Below are positions 54,881-64,000 of a stretch of DNA of 64,000 nt, piece after piece. The first letter of the stretch is position 1, and each line of letters begins with the position of its first letter. The position numbers were made by a program, and so were the translations under genes. The notes beneath the pieces were generated by a model, which was not told the origin of the DNA, ran no database searches, and saw only the letters and a program-made list of their open reading frames with translations. The DNA comes from Phocoena phocoena (taxonomy: Eukaryota > Chordata > Mammalia > Artiodactyla > Phocoenidae), in assembly GCF_963924675.1 (NCBI RefSeq), contig NC_089238.1, forward strand, positions 46,828,879 to 46,892,878, written 5' to 3'.

Positions 54881-56524
54881 TTTTAAAAAAAAATTTCTTG
54901 GAGTATAGTTGATTTACAATGTTGTGTTAGTTTCAAGAATACAGCAAAGTGATTCAGTTATACATATATATATATATATATTCATTCATTTTCAGATTCT
55001 TTTCTCATATAGGTTATCACAGAATATTGAGTAGAGTTCCCTGTGCTCTACAGTAGGTCCTAGTTGGTTATCTATCATATACAGTAATGTGTGTCTGTTA
55101 ATCCCAAGTTCTTGATTTATCCTTCCCCCGTCACGTTTCCCCTTTGGTAACCATAAGTTTGTTTTCAGTATCTGTAAGTCTGTTTCTGTTTTGTAAATAA
55201 GTTCGTTTGTATCATTTAAGAAAAATTAGATTCCACATATGAGTGATATCATATGATATTTCTCTTTCTCTTTCTGGCTTACTTCACTTAGTATGATAAT
55301 CTCTATGTTCATCCATGATGCTGCAAATAGCATTATTTTGTTATTTTATGGCTGAATAATATTCCATTGTATATACGTATCACATCTTCTTTATCCATTC
55401 ATCTGTCAGTGGACACTTAAGTTGCTTCCATGTCTTGGCTATTGTGAATAGTGCTGCTATGAACATAGAGATGAATGTGTCTTTTCAAAGTATGTTTTTC
55501 TCTGGATATATGTCCTAGTAGGATTGCTGGATCATATAGTTGTTCGATTTTTAGTTTGCTAAGGAACCTCTATAGTGGTTACACCAATTTACATTCCCAC
55601 CAACAGTGTAGGAGGGTTCCCTTTTCTCCACACCCTCTCCAGCATTTATTGTTTGTAGACTTTTTGATGATGGCCATTCTGACTGGTGTGAGGTGATACC
55701 TCATTGTAGTTTTAATATACATTTCTTTGATAATTAGTGATGTTGAGCACCTTTTCATGTGCTTTTTGGCCATCTGTATGTTTTCTTTGGAGAAATGTCT
55801 ATTTAGGTCTTCTGCCCATTCTTTGATTGGGTTGTTTGGGGGTTTTTTTTGATACAGAGCTGCATAAGCTGTTTGCATATTTTGGAGATTAATTCCTTAT
55901 TGGTTGCTTCATTTGCAAACATCTTCTCCCGTTCTGTGGGTTGTCTTTTTGTTTTGTTTGTGGTTTCCTTTGCTCTGCAGAAGCTTTTAAGCTTAATTAG
56001 GTCCCATTTATTTATTTTTGTTTTTATTTTTATTACTCTAGGAGACAGATCAAAAAAGATATTGCTGCGATTTATGTCAGAGTGTTCTGCCTATGTTTTC
56101 CTCTAAGAGTTTTATAGTGTCTGGCCTTACATTTAGGTCTTTGATCCATTATGAGTTTATTTTTGAGTATGATGTTAGAGAGTGTTCTAATTTCATTCTT
56201 TTACATGTAGTTGTCCAGTTTTCCCAGCACCAGTTATTGAAGAGACTGTCTTTTCTCCATTGTATATTCTTGCCTCCTCTGTCATAGATTAATTGACCAT
56301 AGGTGCATGGGTTTATCTCTGGGCTTTCTATCCTGTTCCATTGATCTATAGTTCTGTTTTTGCACTAGTACCACACTGTTTTGATTACTGTAGCTTTGTA
56401 GTACAGTCTGAAGTTAGGGAGCCTGATTCCTCCAGCTCCATTTTTCTTTCTCAGGATTGCTTTGGCTATGTGGGGTCTTTTGTGTTTCCATACAAATTAA
56501 AGAATTTTTTGTTCTAGTTCTGTA
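54881..56524 (-). mobile_element. 5'-truncated L1, minus orientation, about 1.64 kb
   Basis: Contains the L1 3' UTR (CTTGGAGTATAGTTGATTTAC; a (TA)n tract at 54961-54982) and the C-terminal part of ORF2 on the minus strand. The clearest coding remnant is 55579-55878, with [19 protein letters not shown] and WWECKLV. A 10-base direct repeat AAGCATAACT at 54871-54880 and 56525-56534 is the TSD, so both ends are defined. It is dead on arrival, as it lacks ORF1 and the endonuclease. Confidence 0.93.
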
Positions 56525-57129
56525 AAGCATAACTGTATATATTATGTAAGACTTTGCTTTGTGTTCTCATTAAAAACTGATTAGTTAATATTTCTTAAGT
56601 TTCCTTTACTGGTTTTATTGGTTTGAAAAGATTCAACATTTAAAATTATGAAAATGTAAAAACCGTGTGTTCACGTAAACTGAATGATAATAACACATCT
56701 TTTTAAAAGGGTTGTTCTTTGGCACCTGAGATAACTGTATAGGTAAACTATTCTCCACTTCTATCTGGGTAAAATGATTAAAATGTCATCTTGCTGAAAA
56801 ATTCAATACATCATTAGTAATCATGTTTCTTTTTAGTGTGTCACTTAAACATAATTTCTAACATCCTTATTAACTTTAAGACCTTGAACTTATATTTCAT
56901 TTAACTAACAAATAATCTTTAGGGGTGTAGACAATTTCTAAATGGATTTAAATTCCCAAAGAGAAAAAATACAAAAACACTAAGTCACTGAGCATAATCT
57001 TAATATTCTCTCTTGCCACTCATTGTTGCACATAATGGCATGACCACCAGTTAACAGTTGGAAAGAGTATGCATCCACTTTGGGTGATGCTGGTAAACAT
57101 GCTAACTTTTGTCACTTTAGGAGGTACAA

Positions 57130-58240
57130 AGGGATGTGGAATGTGTTCAAAATCGCTTAGAAATGTACAACCTCCCAAGACTGAACCAGGAAGAAAAAGA
57201 AAATATGAACAGACCAATTACCAGTAATGAAATTTAATCCGTAATGTAAAAACTCCCAACAAACAAGAGTCCAGGACCAGAAGGCTTTATGGGTGAATTC
57301 TACCAAACATTTAGAGAAGGGTTAACACCTATCCTTCTCAAACTATTCCAAAAAATCACAGAGGAAGGAACATTCATAATTTACAAGGTCAGCATCACCC
57401 TGATACCAGAACCAGACAAAGATACCAAACAAAAAAAGAAAATTACAGGCCAATATCACTGATGAACACAGATGCAAAAATTCTCAACAAAATTTTAACA
57501 AACTGAATCCAACAATACACTAAAAGGATCATACACCTTGATCAAGTGGATTCAACCCACGGATGCAAGGATTTTTCAGCAAATCAATCAGTGTGATACA
57601 CCACATTAACAAATTGAAGAATAAAAACCATATGATCGTCTCAATAGATGCAGAAAAAGCTTTTGACAAAATTAAGCATCCATTTATGATAAAAACTCTC
57701 CATAAAGTGGGCATAGAGGGAACATACCTCAACATAATGAAGGTCTTATATGACAAACCCACAGCTAACATCATACTCAACAACGAAAAGATGAAAGCAT
57801 TTCCTCTAAGATCAGGAACAAGACAAGGATGACCACTCCTGCCACTTTTATTCAACATAATACTGGAAGCCCTAGCCACAGCGAACAGACAAGAAAAATA
57901 AATAAATAAAAGAAATCCAAATTGGAAAGGAAGAAGCAAAAATGTCACTGTTTGCAGATGACATGATACCATACACAGAAAATCCTAAAGACACCACCAG
58001 AAAACTACTAGAGCTCATCAACGAATTCAGTAAAGTTGCAGGATACAAAATTAATATACAGAAATCTGTTGCATTTCTATACACTAACAATGAACTATCA
58101 GGAAGATAAATTAAGGAAACAATCCCATTTACCATCACATCAAAAAGAATAAAATACCTAGGAATAAACCTACCTAAGGAGGTAGAAGACCTTTACTCGG
58201 AAAACTATAAGACACTGATGAAAACCACAAAGCTGGCAAG
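57130..58240 (+). mobile_element. L1 ORF2 reverse-transcriptase fragment, plus orientation
   Basis: The longest open piece, 57563-57832, reads [20 protein letters not shown] and ends RSGTRQG before a stop. In the next pieces [14 protein letters not shown] (about 57943-57985) keeps the catalytic FADD box. The order matches the RT palm of L1 ORF2, but stops and frameshifts break it, and neither the endonuclease domain nor a 3' end is present. Confidence 0.9.
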
Positions 58241-59488
58241 TGTCTTTCCCTGGAACACTGATTAACTTGGGGGATCTCAGGGAAGGAGGCACAGAATCAC
58301 AGGTACAGGCTTTGCAGGTGAAACCTGGTAGAGGCGAAATGGATCATTCTTGGTTCCTAACAGACAAACTAATAAGGACAATAAAAATACTGCTGGTACA
58401 TGGAATGATCAAATTATGATTCCCAAGGCTTTACGGAACCTCCAGGTGGAAGCTAACTCCAAAGGTTTAGTGTCATACAATTCTAGTTTGTTAATCACAC
58501 AGAAGAGTTATGTGTGTTAATTAACACCACATTACACAAATGTAAGTAAACCCAGCCAAGTAAATAAGACATTAAATTAATAAACCAAAACAGAAAGTTG
58601 CTGAATAAAATTCAGGTGGGCAGATAGGAACTGGGGGTGGGCTGCACCTTCTCTACCACCATTCTGACCTAGCGCCTCATACCTCAATAGAAAAAACAAA
58701 GACAAAAACCACCTTGCATATGGAGGGTTTTTTTTTCTTTCTTTTCTTTTTTTTAAAGAATACTCTGTCTAGCATTATCCCCTCAAAATAAATGAAGCCT
58801 GGAGTCCTTTCTATAAATATCTAATCCCCTAAATGAAAACAACTGCATCCCTCAAATCTTGCTGCTGATACGGAGTGACCCTTGCAGATGTGGTAAGTGT
58901 GAGAGGAAACTGCTGGTTTTCCACCAGGAGGAGACCAACTTGGCAACCTTGTCATATTCGATACCTGCTATTTCCTGTATTTGGGTAGTCTGACTCTTCC
59001 AAAGGAAAAACTTTAAGGATGAAATACTTAATGTTTTTGTCTGTGACTCTTCCACAATCCACACTCCCCCCTTCTTTCTGAAATTTTGTAGCACTGTTTG
59101 TAATGGTATTAGGACAGACTATTCATTCTCAAACATCATTTAAGTCTTCATGAGCTTCAGTTTCATCTCTCTGATTGGATTATAGACTTCTTGAATGACC
59201 CCCTCCCCAAACCACACCTTACAGTTCTTTGTCCAGCCCACAGAACCCAGCACGACCTTTATAATAGGAGATGTCAATACGTCTAACTGATTGATGGACA
59301 CATCAGTTACATATCTCTGTGATTCATTTATTTCCCTGGAAACTAATTTTAAAAGACAAATTGCTCCAGGCCATCATTAATCTCTCCCTGATATACTTTC
59401 ATGCATGTAGATGCTCTGAAAAATATGTACCCAAATAGCATTTTCTGTCTGCATTTCTTTACGTACGCGCACCACGATAATCCATATT

Positions 59489-59841
59489 TGGGGCTTCCCT
59501 GGTGGCGCAGTGGTTAAGAATCCTCCTGCCAATGCAGGGGACACGGGTTTGAGCCATGGCCTGGGAAGATCCCACATGCCGCGGAGCAACTAAGCCCGTG
59601 TGCCACAACTACAGAGCTTGCACTCTAGAGCCCGCGAGCCACAACTACTGAGCCCACGTGCCATAACTGCTGAAGCCTGCACACCTAAAGCCCGTGCTCT
59701 GCAACAAGAGAAGACACGACAATGAGAAGCCTGCGCACCGCAACGAAGAGTAGCCCCTGCTCACCAAAACTAGAGAAAGCCCGTGCACAGCAACAAAGAC
59801 CCAACACAACCAAAAATTAAAAAAAAAAAATTAAAAAAAAA
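59489..59841 (+). mobile_element. CHR-type SINE, long form
   Basis: GGGGCTTCCCTGGTGGCGCAG head to GACCCAACACAACCAAAAATTAAA. Perfect TSD GATAATCCATATT (59476-59488, 59842-59854). Confidence 0.93.
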
Positions 59842-61306
59842 GATAATCCATATTAAAATAATCCTTGTTATTCAATGTATGTATTAGTATGTATGTATTT
59901 ATATATTAGTTTGGTGTTTTTTTTAATTGAAACTATACTCGCACGGGTCAAATTATTCTATGTATCGTGTTATGAAAAGCAGCATTCCCTTCCACTCCCA
60001 CATCCATCACCCTCTAGAGGAAATTCTTAACTATTTCTTCTGCTCCTACCTCCCTATCTCTACACAACATGTTCATAAAGCTATTTCTTAATTGTCATAT
60101 TTAAGCACTGTCTCTTGACCTTCCCTGGTGGAAGCTCTTTCATTCCCCAATCTCCCCAACCAGACTCATGTACCACCTGTTCCTCATCTTCCTCATGTGG
60201 TTCTATTATCAGTTGGTTGGATCAGTACTGTTTTCACATTATTTCTCTAGGTAAATATTATTCAAGCCAAGTCACGTACCATGATGACTTCCTTTCTTTC
60301 TTGCACATTTTGTTCCTCCTAGAGTTAGTCTTGTTTTTCCTGTTTGCTTAGTTACATACTTATTGATAATTCATCTCCAAACATCTGAATCTTCTGTAAA
60401 TACACTGAATACTGAAATACACTATATATACTGAAATACACAGATTTTGTTTTCTCTTCTTGGAGACAATGCTCTGAAGCTCCAACCTGGACTGGTCTGT
60501 CTTCAGGTCTGTCATGTACATCTCCCTTCACCATCATCCCAACACCCTGGCTTCCTGGCTTGAATCTATTTCTCCTCCTTGGATAGGCTGAAGGCCTACT
60601 TTTACACTTGATGGATAACCTGGGTACAGAATTCTAGGTTAGAATTCTAAGAGACTCTAAGAGGATCACTTTCTTGAGGACAGGGAAGGCACTGCTGCAC
60701 TGCTGTCAGTATCTAGTTCATTGCTCCCGAAAAGTGTGATGCTATCCATATTCCTATCCTTTGTATGTGACCTGTTTTCTCTCTCTGGAAGCTTCTAGGA
60801 TCTTCTCTATATTCCTGGGTCTTTCCTCATTCATATGCTAGCTATGTGGCGGCCCCTTTATTGGGAAATGTGTCCACCTTCTTTGGAGAATGAACTTCCG
60901 TTTTCTGCTGGGGGAGAGGAAGGGTGATAACTGCTCTGCAAACTAGGAGTGGGGATCTGGGGACCCTAGAAAGGCCATGACACAATACTCCTGTTTTTGA
61001 CCTCATCTTCATGCCACTTGCAGAGGTACGTGGTACCACTAATTCCTGAGCCACCTGGGGGTTCTGCCATGTGCGTTGCTGTTTTTCTGCCGGCCAGTTC
61101 AGGGTTCAGCTTTCTCCCCGTGAGATCAGGTATCACTAACCTATCTGCCCCACCAGGTCCCAAGTTTTACTGCCAACATTACTTCTCCTTGCATGGTTGT
61201 GTCTTTACAGAAAAGCTCTATGTAGGCACTTCGGCAGGATCTGGGAGAGAAAGGAAATCAGTGTGTGTTCAGTCCACTCTTGTATCTGTCTTTCATGTTA
61301 CTCTTT

Positions 61307-61517
61307 TTTTTTTTTTTTTTTTAACCGGTACGCGGGCCTCTTACTGTTGTGGCCTCTCCCGTTGCGGAGCACAGGCTCCAGACGTGCAGGCTCAGCAGCC
61401 ATGGCTCACAGGCCCAGCCGCTCCGCAGCATGTGGGATCCTCCCAGACCCGGGGCACGAACCCGTGTCCCCTGCATTGGCAGGCGGACTCTCAACCACTG
61501 CGCCACCAGGGAAGCCC
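61307..61517 (-). mobile_element. CHR-type SINE, cetacean 200-bp form
   Basis: T-run, AACCGGTACGCGGGCC to CACCAGGGAAGCC. TSD CATGTYACTCTTT (61294-61306, 61518-61530), one mismatch. Confidence 0.92.
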
Positions 61518-62029
61518 CATGTCACTCTTTAGAAAACATCTCTTCTCTTAGCTTCTTTCATAGTACAGTCTTGCTTTTCCTCAAAACTCACTGATATCTC
61601 ATTCTAAGTCTCTGTTTCTGGTTCTTCCTCCAAGACTCAATCCCCAAGTCCTGGATTCTCTCAAGGCCCAGAGTAAGTGGGTTTTCTTATTTGCTCCTCC
61701 CATCCTCTTCCACCCCACCCCCCAGCTCCCAGGTAAACGCACTCAACTCTCACAGCTTGAACACCACCGACATGGGGAAGATTCCCACATTCCTAGTTTT
61801 AGCCCTGAACTGTCCTTTCAGCTCCAGACTCATATCCAACTGCCTGCATGACTTCTATAGTCTGAACCTCACCAACATTTCCAACTGTCCCAAACTGAGT
61901 TTTCAATTTTCTTCCAATCTTTTCTATCGTAGAATATGGCACCACCATCTACCCAGTTGCTTGAGCTGGAAACTTGGGAATCATCTAAGCTTTGCCTCTT
62001 CTCCTCAAGCCCATAACCAACTTGTCAGT

Positions 62030-62870
62030 AAGTCATATTGAGTCTACCTCTAAAATACATTTTTACTCCACTCATCTCTCTCCACCTTCACTGATGTCAC
62101 CCCAAGACTAGGTCGTTCATCTCTCTCTGACTACTCTAAGAATCTTCAAATGGCCTTCCTACCTCTGCTTCTACCCTCCTCCAACCCTTTTTTCCTATAA
62201 CAGCCAAAGGGATCCTCTTCCAATGGAAACCAGAGCACATCACTTACTTTTTTTTTTTTTTTTTTTTGGCCTCACCACACGGCTTGCGGGATCTTAGTTC
62301 CCTGACCAGGGATCGAACCTGGGCCCATGGCAGTGAAAGCACAGAGTCCTAAGCACTGGACCACCAGGGAAGTCATATAACTTACCTATTGACGTCCTTT
62401 GAAGTTCACCATTGGACTTAGAATATAATCCAAATTCTTTACCATGACTCTCAAGTCTGACTATCCTACAGTCTAATTTTACATCACTCTTCTCACTCAT
62501 TATGCTCTAGCCACACTGGTCTTCCTCCACTTGTTTAGAAGAACAAGTTATTTCCCCCACGGACCTGCTCCCTCTGCATGGGATGCCCTTCGTGCTGCTC
62601 TCTCACTGCATGTGTGGCTCCACCCCATCCTGCAAACCTCAGCTCCTCAGATAGCCTTCCCGATACAGCTCGACACGTCTTCTAAGATTCTCCCCCGCTG
62701 CTTCCCTGCCCCAACACCCCTTTTTTTTGCTCATAATACTGATCACAATTTGTAATTATATTTTTCTCTCCCACTGGTCTGTGAGTTCCACCACGGGAAG
62801 GAGTGAGTGTGCTAGCACTGTGACTGAGAGGAATTTGATAAACATTAGTTGAATCACTGAATAAATCTCC
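62030..62870 (+). mobile_element. L2 LINE 3' portion, split by a SINE
   Basis: CTGCATGGGATGCCCTTC, CTCAGCTCCTCAGATAGCCTTCC, GGTCTGTGAGTTCCACCACGGG and ACATTAGTTGAATCACTGAATAAAT are L2 3' landmarks in plus orientation. The SINE at 62247-62375 interrupts it. Confidence 0.72.
62247..62375 (-). mobile_element. CHR-type SINE, short form
   Basis: T-run, GGCCTCACCACACGGCTTGCG to GGACCACCAGGGAAGTC. TSD not clear; it sits in L2 sequence. Confidence 0.87.
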
Positions 62871-63104
62871 CTACTTCCAATCAATATCTGAGGATTGTAT
62901 GGAAAACTTCTTCCGTCACAATAAAAATGTAACCACCTCATGAAATGCCAGGGTTTTCAGAAGCTTGAAACAGATTCAAAATGCTTCAGAAATTTCTGCT
63001 TATAAATGAGAAGCTGGAACTTCATTCCAAGTATTATGTTATGGGCACATTAAATTATAGGACTTTTCAGAGAGTGACGGGAACAGAAAGAAATTCTTAC
63101 TCAC

Positions 63105-63247
63105 CGATTCCTTTGTGAGGATCAGGAGGGCAGGAAACAAACTTCAGCACTTCAGCTCGTTTCTCCCTCAGACCCCAGCGGTAGAGGATTTCTCCGTAGC
63201 ATTTCTTAAAGTCATCAAATTGCTGGGTATTGGCGGGGTCCAGAAGC
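63105..63247 (-). CDS. WDR59: WDR59 penultimate coding exon
   Basis: 143 bases: one base completing the upstream AG|G (Arg) codon, 47 codons from LLDPANTQQFDDFKKCYGEI to FVSCPPDPHKGI, and one base (G) completed by the next exon. The acceptor is GATCCAG|GC and the donor CG|GTGAGT. The acceptor has a weak pyrimidine tract, but the reading frame upstream of it meets a stop at once, which fixes the boundary. This helical segment precedes the C-terminal zinc-binding domain. The sequence is as expected for WDR59 with no disruption. Confidence 0.96.
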
Positions 63248-63406
63248 CTGGATCAAATTCAAAATTCCGGTCAATTCCTTTAAGAGAAACAAGCTCAAGG
63301 CCAAACAGCACTTAGTATAACAAATGACACATAATGTGCTAAGAGTCCTGATTTTGGAGAATCTAAGCGTCATGAAATTGCAGCTCCCACCCGCGAAGGT
63401 CGTTAC

Positions 63407-63533
63407 CTTTTATTTTTATCGTGCTGGTCACGCTCTCGCTCACGAGGATCACTGTAGGTCAGACTCCCAAATCGGATTTCTTCCGGTGAGGACTCTCCCC
63501 AGGGTGAAGATATGTGCTCTGTCTCTCTTCCCA
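63407..63533 (-). CDS. WDR59: WDR59 antepenultimate coding exon
   Basis: 127 bases: two bases of a split codon, 41 codons from GRETEHISSPWGESSPEEIR to SDPRERERDQHDKNK, then AG. Acceptor TTTTTTTCAG|TGGG, donor AAAAG|GTAACG. The charged RERERD run and the Ser/Pro-rich start suggest a flexible linker. Joined to the next exon it reads HDKNKRLLDPANT in frame, which supports all boundaries. The upstream exons are beyond the window. Confidence 0.95.
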
Positions 63534-64000
63534 CTGAAAAAAATCAAATGGGAAGAGAAGATGAAAATCAGAGAAGGCATGGGAAATACCTGAAAACTCT
63601 CATAATGCACTTGTGTCCAATTTACTCCCTGGAAGAAAGATAAGCTAAGTTGAAGATCCTGAGAAATGGAACTAAACAGAACACTTTCTTAGCCTTACCT
63701 TTTTGTCTAGGTGTTTACTATTAAGGTAACTTGATAATTAAGTACACACATAATGATTAAGCAAATTATGGTAGAGATGATGTAGACTGTTAGGCAGGCA
63801 TTACTTAAAAAACTCTTTAAATGACATGAGAAAATGCTCATGACAAAATCAAAAATGGAACACAAAACCCACAAATATAGAATGACCCCCCACACACACA
63901 CAAAGATTGGAGGAAAATGTTCTGGAATGTTAACAGATGTTATTTCTAGGTGGGGGAATCAATGATTACTATTTTCTCCACTAATGCTTTTTGTTTTGTT

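Larger units (their letters stand above)
52538..63104 (-). other. WDR59: WDR59 last intron
   Basis: Bounded by donor CG|GTGAGT (GT at 63104-63103) and acceptor CCAG (AG at 52539-52538). About 10.6 kb, phase 1 (one base of the codon upstream). Contains the transposons listed for this range. Confidence 0.93.
51775..64000 (-). other. WDR59: WDR59 gene, 3' portion (introns and exons; runs off right edge)
   Basis: Three consecutive coding exons splice in phase on the minus strand. The last intron (52538-63104) is about 10.6 kb and holds SINEs, two L1 fragments and an L2. The intron between the two upstream exons is 159 bases (63248-63406). 63534-64000 holds no further recognisable exon and is intron. 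Unassigned intronic stretches over 300 bases: 52616-53700, 53940-54505, 56536-57130, 58241-59475, 59855-61285 (with a possible old L1 bit at 59920-60110) and 61531-62030. Confidence 0.88.

Noticed and set aside
61321..61506. Frames starting like AQWLRVRLPMQGTRVRAP seen at many places
   Set aside because: These are translations of the CHR SINE and recur wherever a copy occurs.

Overview
This is a piece of a mammalian nuclear genome, almost certainly from a cetacean (whale or dolphin). The evidence is about forty copies of tRNA-derived CHR-type SINEs, recognisable by a head near GGGCTTCCCTGGTGGCGCAG and box B near GGTTCGANCCC. They include the roughly 200-base subtype whose 3' part runs ...GAGAGGCCCGCGTACCGC(A)n, which I know from cetaceans. 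There are also L1 fragments, MaLR LTRs, Tigger/MER5-type DNA transposons, L2 and MIR. Nothing is prokaryotic: no operons, CRISPR arrays or bacterial genes.

Only two protein-coding genes are supported, both on the minus strand in the order FA2H - WDR59. I recall the same neighbours on human chromosome 16q23. FA2H is represented by its first coding exon (8938-9207, 90 codons, cytochrome b5 domain) in a CpG-rich promoter with CCAAT and octamer motifs. Positions 1-8937 are FA2H intron 1, and the rest of the gene lies off the left edge. WDR59 is represented by its last three coding exons (63407-63533, 63105-63247, 52302-52537). They join in phase and give the C-terminal 167 or so residues, ending in the Cys/His-rich zinc-binding tail of this GATOR2 subunit. 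A probable poly(A) signal lies at 51794-51799 and the rest of the gene is off the right edge. FA2H makes 2-hydroxylated sphingolipid acyl chains; WDR59 acts in amino-acid signalling to mTORC1. They are neighbours, not a pathway.

Layout: 1-8937 FA2H intron 1 (SINEs, a MaLR LTR, an L2); 8938-9620 exon 1 and CpG island; 9620-51780 intergenic, dense in transposons; 51780-64000 the 3' end of WDR59 with a 10.6-kb last intron holding two L1 fragments in opposite orientation. The intergenic part has the most structure. It holds a direct duplication of about 1.05 kb (17822-18873 and 24539-25820), a degenerate minisatellite of about 1.85 kb (20900-22740), a decayed endogenous retroviral pol fragment split by a Tigger element (29670-31470), a nested pair of MaLR LTRs (35100-35880), and a Tigger fossil with an open transposase tail (49140-50002).

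I did not find a convincing undescribed biological system. The observations worth checking concern repeat mechanics and the duplication. Most open reading frames here are translations of repeats. Family names for repeats come from recognition by eye, so subfamily labels are approximate, and repeat boundaries without target-site duplications are good to about 10-30 bases.
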